Positions 1-10,250 of a stretch of DNA of 64,000 nucleotides are shown piece after piece; position 1 is the first letter of the stretch; each line of letters starts with the position of its first letter. The notes below the pieces were generated by a model. That model was not told the DNA's origin. It saw only the letters and a list, made by a program, of their open reading frames with translations, and did not search any database. The stretch comes from Eulemur rufifrons (lineage: Eukaryota; Chordata; Mammalia; Primates; Lemuridae), in assembly GCF_041146395.1 (NCBI RefSeq), contig NC_091010.1:46644001-46708000 (forward strand), written 5' to 3'. The position numbers and the translations under genes are program-made.

Positions 1-1829
1 GCGGACAGAAGTCTTCGGTGGCATGTTGGGTCAGCCCTGCTGCAGAGCTGGGGAGAGAAAAGAGGGACAGGGCGTAGATGCCGCCCACTAGGCTCCTTCG
101 CCTCCCTCTCCTCGCCCCACCAGCTCGAGCCTGAACTGCACGTGAATAAAAGACGCGAGTGGGCCGCATTGCGGGGCAGCCTGCTGAGCAACCTGGTCAA
201 GGTTCTCGAGAGAACCTCTTAGGCTTGCGCAAGGGTACCTAGCCCAGTAGTGACCGCAGAGGGATCTAGGGGACAGAGGGCCTACATGGGCCTGCTAGTG
301 GGGCGGAGACAGTCTGCTGCGTGCGCAGAGAGGGCGACCCGGTGGGCTCTTGCGGCTGCAGCGAGTGTGTGGGCGTGTCTCGGGAGTCCAGGCGCCTAGG
401 GGCACTTTGTCCAGGTCGCTGTTCTAAGACCTGGGTTCTAGGGGCTAGGTTTAGGTAAGGCCTAGGATCGAAGCACGGCTGGGAAGCAACAGAATGTAGC
501 AAGGAGAAATTCAGGCTTCAGTTGGAAACCGGGAAGAGAAAGAAAGTTGCGGTAGCTTTTGTTTTTCTTTTTCTCTGAATCTTGAAATCACCCAAGAGGC
601 GAAGACAATTGGGGACCAGAAGGGAGCAGAAACACTTTTGCCCTGGGGGTGTGGATGGGAGAGTAGGGCTGGAGCTCAACTTCCTTTTTGTGTGCGCTGG
701 CCACCTTGAGGCACACACACTCAAGGTCTCCCACCCAACAGTGCTGCGCACTCACCCCCATCTCTGGATCTTTGCGCGCCCGAGAGCTTGGGATCCGCCG
801 CAAAACCAGGCACATTCTTCCCTCCGCAGACTCGGCTTGGTTTGGAGACACCGGCTTCCGCCTGGGGCGTCAATAGTTTCAGAATTTAAAACAGAAAGAC
901 ACCGGCGCCCCTGTGGCTGAAAAATAGTCGTCCAGGCGCAAGGCCCTGCCCATAGAAAGTCTCTTCCCACCGCCCGCGGGCCGCCGCAGCCTAAGTACTC
1001 CCCGAAGCACGTGGCCTCCAAGGCATCCTAGCTCCCCTGGCGGTCCCAGGGGCTGCCTCCCCGCAACATTTCCGCTCCCTCCTGAAGAGCCCCGCCTCTC
1101 CCCGCTCCAGACAGGTTGTTCTTTCTCTCCTCTGCTTTCTTTGGTCACCCACTCCTCTCGCCGTTGAGGGACCCGTCATAACAGCTCTCCACACCTGTAC
1201 CCACTCCCAGAGGGTGTCTGGCGCCGCCCGGGGCGTTATCCACAGTTTCTGCACCTTCCACCAACCCCTTCCAGCTAAGGCTGGTCTTTTCCAACTCTGC
1301 CATTTTGGCCGACAAAAAATAGTTGGGGCGTCTGAAGCCAGATGAGGGGCGCCACGGTTGGGTCAAAACCGGTCCCTATTTTCCAAGGCCAGCTGCACAC
1401 GGGTCTTGCTGTGGGCCTCGAAGCAGCACCCTCACTAGGCTAGGCTTGGTGACAAGCAAAAGCCTATAGTGCGAAAGGCGGGGGGGGGGGGGTGGTGTCG
1501 CGATGGTCCCTACCAGCACGAAGTTTTCAGAATCTCTGGAGACCCCATAGGTTCCCCCAGAAAACAACCAGGGCCTCCCAAGGGTGCCAGAAGGCGTGTG
1601 GGTAGAGAAATTAAAAAGGCATGTCGGAGAGTCAAGGCCTAGACTCAGGCTCAGGATTTCAATAGGCGGAAAAGACAGCCGCCATGGCTGCGTCACCTCC
1701 CTGTGAAGACAGATCCTGCTCTCAAAACCGTACGAAGTCACCCAATGTGTGCTGAATTCCAGCCACGTCACCACCAATGCGGTCAATAAACACTGCTTGA
1801 CATCTGATGCAGAATAGTCGTGGTTGACA
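1..1829. other. GC-rich 5' flank of NKX2-3, no gene recognised
   Basis: This stretch is GC-rich and has moderate CpG density. Open frames exist on both strands, but none resembles a known protein and they overlap one another, as expected by chance in GC-rich DNA. A run of 13 G occurs at 1480-1492. By position it is the distal upstream region of a developmental transcription factor gene and may hold regulatory DNA or a non-coding transcript. The sequence alone does not prove either. Confidence 0.5.
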
Positions 1830-1995
1830 CGTACAGAGCACATAACATGCATAGGGCCCTGCACTACGAGCTTTGCCTCATTTAACCCTAGAATAACCAT
1901 GAAGAAGGTACTACTGTCCCCTTTTTATAGATAAGGAAACTGAGGCTTAGGAATGCCCAAGGCCACACACTGACTAGGCTGTGGATTTGAACCAA
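1830..1995 (-). repeat. MIR SINE, antisense
   Basis: The text from 'CTCATTTAACCCTAGAATA' through 'GATAAGGAAACTGAGGC' to 'GGATTTGAACC' follows the antisense MIR pattern: a lower-tail region, the inverted 'cctcagtttcctcat' core, then the inverted B-box region. It is an old fossil common to mammals. Confidence 0.75.
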
Positions 1996-2079
1996 GAGCA
2001 GTTGAACATCAAAGTTTAGTTGATTCTTTGATTCTCTTCCACATACCTGCTCTGCCACCGCTGCAAGAGTTACAAGGGC

Positions 2080-2380
2080 AGATGGAACCGGTACCCTGCT
2101 CTCAAAGGGCTCACTGTCTAACCAGGGCGACCAGGCAGGCACATACAGCTATAGAACTAAGTGGGAAGTAAGTGACGCGAGTGTCCTTTGCTAACACGGG
2201 GTACAACTTCAGAGGCGGGAGAGAGAGAAAACTTCTGGCTAGGCGATCAGGAAACGCTTCCTTGGAGCAGATAGTATTTGAGCACAGCCTTGGAGAACAG
2301 CTTTCGGCTAGTGGAGACAAGGGCGGGAAAGATGTTCCAGGTGGAGAGAACAGCTTGAGCAAAGGCAAGAAGGCGGAAAC
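2080..2380 (-). repeat. L2 LINE 3' region, antisense
   Basis: 'CTCAAAGGGCTCACTGTCTAA', the 'AGGAAACGCTTCCTTGGAG' segment and 'GAGAACAGCTTGAGCAAAGGC' are the antisense form of the L2 3' UTR, whose sense strand reads 'tttgc...ctgttccctctgcctgga'. It is diverged and partial. Confidence 0.65.
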
Positions 2381-2689
2381 TGACATCCATAGATAGATAA
2401 AACACTCCGTCTCCTTGCGGATCCAGCGCCGGGTATTTACCGACCAGGAAGTTTTCCTGCCCACGCAGCAGCTGGAAAAACCACACTCCTGGGGCATCCT
2501 TCCTGGGCTTTGGTTCGTGGACGGCAAGCCTCCCAGAACTGGTCCAGGTCGGCAAAGTGCAGTCAGGCGGGGCGGGAATCGGTGGTTCAGACACTCAGGT
2601 CAGTGCAGCCTCACCAGGAAGGACTTGGACTTCAGGACTCCATACTAGTCCGTGTCTATTTCTGGTAGCTCTGCAAGGTCCTACTTGGA

Positions 2690-3009
2690 GAAAGCGGGGG
2701 CGTGGCCCACGTGAGCCAGAACCAATGGGGAGGGAGGCCGGGGCGCGGGCCCCTCCCCCAGGCGTGACGCAAAACCCCCGGACAGAGGCTTCGCAGCCCG
2801 GGCCCCAGTCCCTGCAGAGGCTGTAACAAAACCCAGACCCCCAGGTCCGGGCCAATGGAGGCGATTTAGACTGGAGTGGGACCGCGTCTGTCAAAAGCCC
2901 GACTCGGCAGCAGAGGCAGAGTCCAGAAGGAGAGCTGGAGCCGCCGCGCTGCCTCCCCGCCCCCGCCGGGATTTATTGAGTATTTGGACTGGACAATTAA
3001 GTGGCCCTG
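2690..3009 (+). promoter_or_regulatory. NKX2-3: Putative NKX2-3 promoter and 5' UTR
   Basis: This GC-rich block lies directly upstream of the NKX2-3 start codon. Visible elements are a GGGGGCGTGG-type Sp/KLF box near 2697, an E-box CACGTG at 2708-2713, and two forward CCAAT boxes at 2722-2726 and 2852-2856. No TATA box is placed convincingly, which fits a CpG-island promoter. The transcription start is not visible from sequence, so the promoter/5' UTR division is inferred. Confidence 0.55.
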
Positions 3010-3364
3010 ATGATGTTACCAAGCCCGGTCACCTCCACCCCTTTCTCAGTCAAAGACATTTTGAATCTGGAGCAGCAGCAGCATTTCCACGGTGCGCACT
3101 TGCAGGCGGACTTGGAGCACCACTTCCACTCGGCGCCCTGCATGCTGGCCGCAGCTGAGGGGACTCAATTTTCTGACGGTGGGGAGGAGGACGAGGAAGA
3201 AGAGGGCGAAAAATTGTCCTATTTGAACTCACTAACAGCAAACGACGGCCACGGGGATTCGGGGCTCTGTCCCCAGAGCTATGTTCACACAGTCCTACGA
3301 GACTCGTGCAGCAGGCCGAAGGAACATGAAGAGGAGCCCGAGGTCGTGAGGGACCGGAGCCAAA
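3010..3364 (+). CDS. NKX2-3: NKX2-3 coding exon 1 (residues 1-118 plus one base)
   Basis: First coding exon of the NK2-family homeodomain transcription factor NKX2-3, which acts in the nucleus of gut and spleen mesenchyme and is needed for spleen and gut-associated lymphoid tissue development. The start is the first of two adjacent ATG codons (3010), which begins the MMLPSP N-terminus of known orthologues. An open frame from GTG at 3001 is only an in-frame extension. Residues about 10-21 (TPFSVKDILNLE) form the TN/Eh1-like motif that recruits Groucho/TLE corepressors in NK2 proteins. An acidic run follows at about residues 60-70. The exon ends at 3364 before GTGAGT (3365-3370). Its 355 bases leave one base of a lysine codon that exon 2 completes exactly. 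Splicing gives 360 residues, against about 364 in human as I remember it. No lesion is seen. Confidence 0.96.
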
Positions 3365-4831
3365 GTGAGTAGAGGGGTAGAGGAAACGCACCCGCATACC
3401 TGGAGCAATGGTGGAGCGCCTGCAAACCTTGCCAGCACGGCTGTATGCCCCTTTAACCTTTGACCATGCCTCCTCCCTGGTCAAGGACAGTTCCACAAAG
3501 TGCAGGTACCCGCAAGGGAGCCGGGGTGGAGAGAGGAGGAGAAAGTGACCCTGACAACTACTCCCGCAGAAGGGCGAGATGATGCAGCCCCCAAGGGAAG
3601 GGAAAGTGGTTATTGCTGCCTTGATGCCGATAGGCGACGTGGGCTCAGCTGCTGGGTCTTAACTCAGTATTTTTGCTCTTCCCTCCAAAAAGGAGTATTC
3701 TCAAAAAAGTAAAAACCTGAATCTTGTTCACTTTCCCTCTATCAGGCCAGGGCAGCCACCCCCTTTCCGAAAAGAGGGCCCAAGCAAGTTTCGTCTTTAG
3801 CGTCCGCAGGGCGTAGGAACTTTGGTAGAGACCAGCTGGGTGGTTTCCTCACTTTTCTGCTTGAAGCTCAGCGTCCTTGAACCCAGGGCACCTGGCAGCT
3901 AAGGGGAAGGGATGGTAGGAGAGTGCGTGGGAACACAGACTATTCCACGGGACCATAGCTCTCACATCCCTGAGGCGCTGGCCTTTTTTGAAAATTCGTG
4001 ACGTTTTTGCTTTGTGTCCCAGTCTGCGGGCCCAAATAGGAAACGCGCCACTAGTGTCTGAGATCATGGCTGCTCACATCGGACGGGAGGTGAATTGGGT
4101 AGGGAGACAGGATAGCTGAATAAAGCTCCCAAGGACGTGTATCTGAGGGGACAGAGTCAAAGAATCTCTTTTTTCCCCAAAAGGAGGTTTGATGCGGCAG
4201 AGTTCAAGGCCTATGTATGCTCTGACAGCTCCGGGGGCTTAAAATTGACATGAAACTGTCTAAAATCAAACTTCTTTTTCTCTCTAAAGTCAAAATTGTT
4301 GTCATACACATTTCCATGTAGACGTTTATCAGCAAAAAAATAGTCTCTGGGCAATACGCAAGCGTCACACTCCAAACAAAGATTTATGCGCAACCCATGC
4401 ACATCGGGCCCCCTAATGCCAACACGCCTCACACCTTCAGCTATCTGTGGTGGAGTGGAAGGCAAATGAGTTTGCAAATACGGTAGTTAATATGTAGTTG
4501 CAAGCCTACATCCTGAAAATAGTCATTAGCACGTCGAGCCGCACATTTAATACGGGGTAATCTCTTCTCTCGCAGATGCTCAAGACCTAAATAAATGCGC
4601 ACTAACTACCCCTCCCCACGGAACGTGCCTCCGCCGGCTGAGGGCGTTCTTTGGGTACTCAGGCTGTCGCAGGGTCCCACGGCGCCAGGAGCCAGAAACC
4701 TTCCAAAAAGCCCAGGCATTTACTACCGCACGCTCCGCGCCGCCACCAAAAGGGGCCATGGTGCTCCAGGACAGGAGCCGCGGTGAGGCCGGGAACAGCT
4801 AAGGGACGCTGTTGTTTTGCTTCTTCCGCAG
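3365..4831 (+). other. NKX2-3: NKX2-3 intron 1, with enhancer-like AT-rich block
   Basis: GT-AG intron: donor GTGAGT at 3365 and acceptor TTCTTCCGCAG ending at 4831 behind a T-rich tract. No repeat family is recognised in it. Part of it (about 4230-4560) is AT-rich compared with the GC-rich surroundings and contains FOX/TCF-like AACAAAG (near 4376), CDX-like TTTATG (near 4382), GATA-like CTATCT (near 4441), RUNX-like TGTGGT (near 4447) and TAAT homeobox cores. These are short motifs, and a regulatory role is inferred only from their grouping and the lack of repeats. Confidence 0.7.
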
Positions 4832-5559
4832 AAAGCTGCCAGCTGAAGAAGCCTCTAGAGGCGGCCGGAGACTGTAAGGCGGCGGAGGAGAGCGAAAGGC
4901 CGAAGCCGCGCAGCCGCCGGAAGCCCCGGGTCCTCTTCTCGCAAGCCCAGGTGTTCGAGCTGGAACGCAGGTTCAAGCAGCAGCGGTACCTATCGGCGCC
5001 CGAGCGCGAGCATCTCGCCAGCAGCCTAAAGCTCACGTCCACGCAGGTGAAAATCTGGTTCCAGAATCGCAGGTACAAGTGCAAGAGACAGCGGCAGGAC
5101 AAGTCTCTGGAGCTGGGCGCACACGCGGCCCCGCCGCCGCCGCGCCGCGTGGCAGTACCGGTGCTGGTGCGGGACGGCAAACCGTGCGTCACGCCCAGCG
5201 CGCAGGCCTATGGCGCGCCCTACAGCGTGGGCGCCAGCGCCTACTCCTACAACAGCTTTCCTGCCTACGGCTATGGGAACTCGGCTGCGGCCGCCGCGGC
5301 CGCCGCAGCCGCCGCCGCGGCCTACAGCGGCAGCTACGGCTGTGCGTACCCGGCAGGCGGTGGCAGCGGCGGCAGCGGAGCCTCTGCGGCGACCACCACC
5401 ATGCAGCCCGCCTGCGGCGCGGCCGGAGGCGGCCCCTTTGTGAACGTGAGCAACCTGGGAGGCTTTGGCGGCGGCGGCGGGGCACAGCCCTTGCACCAGG
5501 GTGCTGCAGTCGGGGCCGCGTGCGCTCAGGGCACCTTGCAGGGCATCCGAGCCTGGTAG
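4832..5559 (+). CDS. NKX2-3: NKX2-3 coding exon 2 (residues 119-360, homeodomain)
   Basis: Second and last coding exon; it starts at 4832 by completing the split lysine codon and ends with TAG at 5557-5559. Residues 147-206 (bases 4915-5094) are the homeodomain, with the recognition-helix core [10 protein letters not shown]. It includes Trp48, Phe49, Asn51 and the Tyr54 that typifies NK2 proteins and their CAAGTG-type DNA preference. Residues 223-237 ([15 protein letters not shown]) are the NK2-specific domain. The C-terminal part is low complexity: a 13-alanine tract (bases 5284-5322) coded by mixed GCN codons, then glycine/serine-rich stretches. The protein ends in GIRAW, as in orthologues. 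All diagnostic residues are present and the frame is intact, so the gene should be functional. Length differences from other mammals are likely to lie in the Ala and Gly tracts. Confidence 0.97.
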
Positions 5560-6345
5560 GAACGGTGCATGTCACGCGGCGGGCGCCCACATCAGCCTGG
5601 CGCCGCGATACTGAAACGCGAGAAAGGCCGGACCCAAGGGCCAGGTCCCCTCGTTAAAAAAATACACGTCTCGCTCCCCAGGCTTCCGGATCGCAGCTCA
5701 CTGGAGACCTGGGGAAGGGGGCTCAGGGCGAGGAGGATGCCTGGGTCCGGTGTCCAGGACTGTCTCTGAGGCAGAAACGCGGGCTGAGCGCTGGGGAGAC
5801 GATGGCTCCCAACCCTGCCGGCGAGGGCTTGCAAGAGGCTGGGATTCTGGCTGCTGCCTGGTTCTTCCAAAGCGAGAGGGGCTTCTCTCCCTCGGCCTTC
5901 CCTCGGCCTCCGCGAAGCCTTGGCGGGGAACCCAAGGACAAGAGTTTAAAAAGCATGAAGGAGAGAAAAATGAGGGTCGTGGCTTGAGAAATACCAGGCC
6001 CTGCCGATCCTCTGCCTACTTTGTGCGCCCGGGGCGCCACGCCACAGTCGATTTTCGCTCCTCAGCCGCCTCCCTTCCTCGGCGGATACCTCGGGCGGGA
6101 CCTCCAGATTGCCGGGGGACACAGAACTCTGAGAGGAAAACCAGCCCACCGAAATCATAATTGGGGGGGTACCCGAACAAATCTGGGACCTGGTGGGCCA
6201 CCGGAGGTGTTACCGGGTTTCCTTTCTGATTCGTATTCTGTATCCAGCACATGTTATCTATATATATAGCTATATCCACACACCGTGTACACACCCGCTG
6301 CCATACACTACAGGAATCAATAAACAAGGTGCAATATTTCCAAAC
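5560..6345 (+). other. NKX2-3: NKX2-3 3' UTR
   Basis: This runs from the stop codon to just past AATAAA at 6319-6324. Its first part is GC-rich and its last 150 bases are AT-richer, as is usual for mammalian 3' UTRs. The cleavage site is assumed to lie about 15-25 bases after the signal. Confidence 0.7.
6319..6324 (+). terminator. NKX2-3: NKX2-3 polyadenylation signal AATAAA
   Basis: Canonical AATAAA 760 bases after the NKX2-3 stop codon, on the coding strand. A T/GT-rich stretch follows (TTGG, CTGTTTAG at 6345-6372). Confidence 0.65.
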
Positions 6346-6699
6346 CGTTGGCCGACTACAGGCTCTGTTTAGCCCAGAAGAATCGGGAAGGATCCTTTAA
6401 ATAGGGCGGGAAGGGAAGGAAAAGGTGCGAGGGGGAAGGCAGTCCTCCTGGGCGGTCGCAGGCCTGGTCTCCTCTGAGCCAGGCCTCAGGCTGCAAGTCT
6501 GGTCTCTTCGTGGCTTTGTTCATTCATTTCTATTTACTTTTGTGGGGAGGACAGGTCGAAGACTCGGGGCCTTTTGAGGTCCTGGGCTTTGCAATCCCCC
6601 CAAATTTTACCCAGATGTTTGGACTAGCTGTCTGGAGCCGAGTACGGTCAAGGCTTAAACCCTGCCCCACCTTGAGGGTCTCCAGGAAAAGGAAATCTC

Positions 6700-7660
6700 G
6701 CCCCCAGGACCAACCGTAGGCGGCGCGAAGGCGGTTCCTTCATCAGCTACCGCTCTGCCTTCCAGCGCGCCCGGGGGCGCTGCGCTGAGCCCCGCCGTGG
6801 CCCGGCTCTCCCCCTCGGCCGCCCTCCCTTCTCCCCCGGCGGCCGCGGCTTTATGCGGCTCCTTGTCACTTGCGGAGAATGGCTGTGCGAGGCCTGTGCT
6901 GCCACACGGCCGATTGTGAGCGTGCCAAGGCGGGTGAATGGGGAGGCCTCAGAGCGCCGCGCCATTGTGGGGCCGGGCCTCGCTGAAAGGCGGCTCCGGG
7001 CCGGGAAGGTGCGGAAAGAATGGCTTTTTATTGGAGTCCCGAACAAAAGGTGTGGTAGGAAGGCGAGGTCCCCTGCGCGAACAAAAACCCCAGCGCGTCG
7101 GATTGACGTCCCCCCCGAGCTCCCCATTGCTTCTCAGAGCGGGGGCTTTGTGCTGCAGTCTGTTCAACAGAGGGACGGAGAAATGCGCGGGGGTTTTATT
7201 CCACACTTTTTGTGCACTGGGGGAGGGGGCGGCAAGGGGGACGGGGACTGGGCGGGCAGCAAGGAGGGGCGCGCTGATTAGGCCAGGCCGGCTGGGGCGC
7301 CGAGACGTTCAGCGGGAGTCGGCGGCCTGAATGCAGGGTCATTATTGCTACAAGTTTAGCAATTTCGCCCTTACAGGAGGGGGTGGGGCTGCTAGGTTGC
7401 TGCGGGGCCGCCCGGCTGGGGAGCTAGAAAGACGCGAGGAGGAGGAAGAAAAAGGAGGAGGGGAGGGAGGCAGGCCGGCAGGCAAGGGAGCCCCCCCACC
7501 CAAGCCCTCTGACCGCCCAGGATGCGACTTGGACTCATCCAAAAGGCGGCAGGCTGGAGAAGTGGCGCTCCGGGAGCAAAGACCCTCCCTCCCCTCGCCT
7601 CTCAATGCAGCAGAAAGACCTGGGAGCCGAGCCTGAATGAGTGCGCCAGACTGCTGGTTC
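6700..7660. promoter_or_regulatory. CpG-dense island downstream of NKX2-3
   Basis: About 950 bases with many CG dinucleotides, GC boxes (GGGGGCGG and GGGCGG types near 7227 and 7251) and no recognised repeat. Several long frames cross it on both strands, but none resembles a known protein and they overlap, so they are taken as chance frames. A short TA-richer core at 7332-7370 contains TCATTATTGCTACAAG. Likely readings are an orphan CpG island, a promoter of a non-coding RNA, or a Polycomb-type island in the NKX2-3 domain. Confidence 0.55.
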
Positions 7661-7871
7661 CTGAGTTCCTCACCGCCAGGTCCCTTCTCTCCCACGTGGC
7701 CCTAGAGCTGGCACACAGCCTACCACCACCACCACCATGCGCCCCAAGCCCCCTTCCTAGTAAGCTCCTCTTCTGGAGACATTATCTTCCCAGAGGTTGC
7801 TTAGCCTAAGGGCTAGAGAGGGAATTCTTGGTTCCATACTGCTCCTCACTGCCTACATCTTCGAAAGACTC

Positions 7872-7924
7872 ATTCATTCATTCATCCATTCAACTATGTA
7901 TACTGAGCACCTACTATATATAAG
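7872..7924 (-). repeat. L2 tail, antisense (left part)
   Basis: ATTCATTCATTCATCCATTC followed by GAGCACCTACTATATATAAG is the antisense L2 terminus. Its continuation is displaced to about 8053 by an inserted inverted copy (see 7925-8305). Confidence 0.7.
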
Positions 7925-8305
7925 CCTGAGATGGCAAACAGCCTGAGAGTGCTGTTTGGACGGGCTTCCTTTTTGTCATTCAGGAATCCACTTCACTGGA
8001 AACTCATCAGGCTTTCCCTGATCACCTATTCCAAAGGATCCTCACTCCCAGCTTGGGATGTTCAGATGCTGGGGATGGTGAGGAACAAAACCAGTGTACA
8101 TAGACTGATGGAGTTTATTTTCAGGTGTGTGTGTGGGGAGATAAGAGTCAAAATAAATGTAAAAGTAGATGAATTCTAAAAAGGAAATAGAAAAAAATGC
8201 TGGGAGTGGCGGTCCTTTGGAGTAGGTGGTCAGGGAGATTCCATTTAAGTGGATTCCTGAATGACAAAAAGGAAGCCCGTCCAAACAGCCTTTTGCTGTC
8301 TCAGG
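7925..8305. repeat. Local inverted duplication (arms 7925-8052 and 8198-8305)
   Basis: The left arm 7925-8052 is the reverse complement of the right arm 8198-8305. A 43-base core is identical (7951-7993 against 8247-8289). Outside it the arms match with a few substitutions and two indels, where the left arm has extra bases near 7942-7950 and 8002-8013. The 145-base loop is antisense L2 sequence. The right arm is continuous with that L2, so the left arm looks like an inverted copy placed into the L2. RNA across it could fold into a long hairpin. Confidence 0.9.
8053..8245 (-). repeat. L2, antisense (continuation)
   Basis: GATGCTGGGGATGGTGAGGA, then AAATAAATGTAAAAGTAGAT and GGTGGTCAGGGAGATTCC follow the antisense L2 3' UTR order. 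This continues the tail at 7872-7924. Confidence 0.6.
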
Positions 8306-8560
8306 CTTCATGCCTCTGCACATGCCCCGCTCTGTCTGGAATGCCCTTCCACCCTCATCCTTCTGGTGAACGTTCTGTTCCTCCTTCAAGGCCAAGCTTC
8401 TTTCCTGAACCACCCAAGTAGAGGTAATCATTCCCTCATTTGTGCCACCAGAGTGTTAGGTACTTTCCAATATCATAACATGGTGTCATGCAAAGATTTA
8501 TTTGTCTCTCTCCCTTCACATGAGGTCATGGAGGGCCAGGTTGGCATCTTTTCCCTCTGG
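8306..8560 (+). repeat. L2 3' UTR, sense
   Basis: 'CTTCATGCCTCTGCACATGC', then 'GTCTGGAATGCCCTTCCACC' and 'CTCCTTCAAGGCCAAGC' are the sense L2 3' UTR signature. It abuts the inverted duplication. Confidence 0.7.
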
Positions 8561-9910
8561 GACAGATACTATAGTAGGAGCTTATGGGTCCAGGAGGACT
8601 GGGGGATGCCTTCCAGGCTCCTTCCCAACCTCTTCCCTGGTGCTCAAGGGCCATGCAGATCACCCTGGTGCTGCTGAGTTGTAGCCTTGGCTGCAAGGGA
8701 AATGCTGAGCCAGACCCTTGGCTCCCTTGGGCCTAGCCAGGACATTTGGTAACCCATCTGATCCCAGTAGAAGATCTTGCCTCTCCACCCCATGATGTCA
8801 CTTAGGGACATGGCATCCTGACTTCCCTGGGAATATTATACCTCACCCTACAGCTCAAAACCTAGGATAGGAGGCTGAGTGAGAACTTTGTGAAGACTTT
8901 GACAGCAGGACACAAAGTTGGGGACTGGGGAGGACTTGGAGATAAGGAAGAGATAAGTGACTTAGGAGATGGGTGGGGATGTAAAACTGGGATGTATGAG
9001 ATAAACGCAGGTTTTGCATCTCGGACCCAATTCGACTTCCCCTGCATTCACTAGGTGCAGAGAATAGTAGGTGAGCAAGATCCTGGTCCAGGACTCTGCC
9101 AATGCTCACTCCCCAGGCAGGATTTCAGCGCCTGCACTCTAGGAGCTGAAGTCTCTGGGAACTGCTGCTCTCAGTCCCCTGAGGGTTTCCTAAGTAAGCA
9201 ACTACTTTTTCTCCAATCTTAGTTCCTTATCCTGCTGGGCCTTGGCCTCTCAATGCTCCCAGCACCAGATCCTCACTTTACTTGCCTGCTTCCTCCCGGT
9301 CTACGTTGGTCTTCCTTCATTCTGCATCCTCTCCTGTTCTGGAAGAGAGATGTGTGAGCCTCATAGAGGAAACAGAGCTGGTTCTGTGGTTTGGCTTCCG
9401 GGAGGTTGCGTGTCTCGAGATACTTAAAGCCAGTCTGGACCAGCCCACTCCCTACACTTCTCCGGAGCCTACAGTCTCCAGGTATAAATAGCTCCCATCA
9501 TTTCATTGAAGGATTTCTGTACTGCTCATTGCTGGGGTTCCAAGGCCACTGGAGAGTGAAAACCCTTGACTAACATAGCTATTTCTTCCTCAGGCTCCCT
9601 CCCCAGGGGAAAAGATCCCCATCCCAGGACTGCTGCTTCATTGGAATGTCCTGTGAGCCAGGACGAATTATAAAATGCAGGCAGGCCTTCTAATGACCCT
9701 TGAGACTTTGAGCCGGCCAAATAAGTTGTTCCTCTAGTTATTGAGCTCTAGGGCAGAGAGAAGGATGAACTATATGATTTCAGAGGTCACTTGTGGCCTA
9801 AACTCTCCTTGCTCCCCTGGATGAATGTATAACACCTCCCCACGAGTGACTTGTGCTACACTAGGCTGTGGAGTAGGTTCTAGATGGCCAGTATTTTTTT
9901 CTGCAGAGCC
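8561..9910. other. Intergenic, no gene; diverged unassigned DNA
   Basis: No exon-like frame, RNA gene or clear repeat is recognised here. Base composition is average. Short frames are below what I would support as coding. Confidence 0.5.
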
Positions 9911-10250
9911 TGATCTTGAGGAGTTAAGAGGATGGACTCTGGAATCAGATTTCCTCATTCTAATCTCAGAGCCACCACAACCAGCAGTAGAGACCTTGAG
10001 TAAGTTAGAAACACTCTGAACCTGTTTCCTCCTCTATTAAATGGGTATGCTTACAGGACCTCTCTTAGGCTCTTTTAAAAACCTACAGTAAAATGCACAA
10101 ATATTAACTGTACAACTCCATTCATATTTGTATATGTAAACACTTGTGTACCTGTGCCTTGACATGGAAAATTAAATGAGATGATTCATGTAAAAGTAGC
10201 TTAGCACACAGCCTGGTACTCATCAGGCACCGCCTCAATGTTATAGGCCA
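9911..10250 (+). repeat. MIR SINE, sense, with internal extra segment
   Basis: 'AGAGGATGGACTCTGGAATC', then a 'CCTGTTTCCTCCTCTATTAA' core and 'AAATGAGATGATTCATGTAA' to 'GCACACAGCCTGGTACTCA' give most of a sense MIR. About 80 bases at 10078-10160 do not fit and resemble the antisense end of an old L1, suggesting an insertion. Confidence 0.7.

Noticed and set aside
1880..2400. Frames upstream of NKX2-3 as an alternative first exon
   Set aside because: The sequence is MIR and L2 fossil, and no donor site joining NKX2-3 in frame was evident.
3001..3009. NKX2-3 translation starting from GTG at 3001
   Set aside because: Known orthologues begin with MMLPSP. The ATG at 3010 matches, and GTG starts are not expected in mammals.
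4659..5590. Long open frames on the minus strand and in other plus frames across NKX2-3 exon 2
   Set aside because: They arise from the very high GC and low stop-codon content of the exon. They overlap the real homeodomain frame and show no known domain.
6747..7809. Several frames of 85-142 codons in the downstream CpG-rich block as possible genes
   Set aside because: They overlap on both strands, are rich in Arg/Gly/Pro/Ala as expected from CpG-rich DNA, and no domain or splice structure is recognised.
7872..7891. Short ATTC repeats as a CRISPR-like or satellite array
   Set aside because: They are the terminal simple repeat of an antisense L2, and the host is a mammal.
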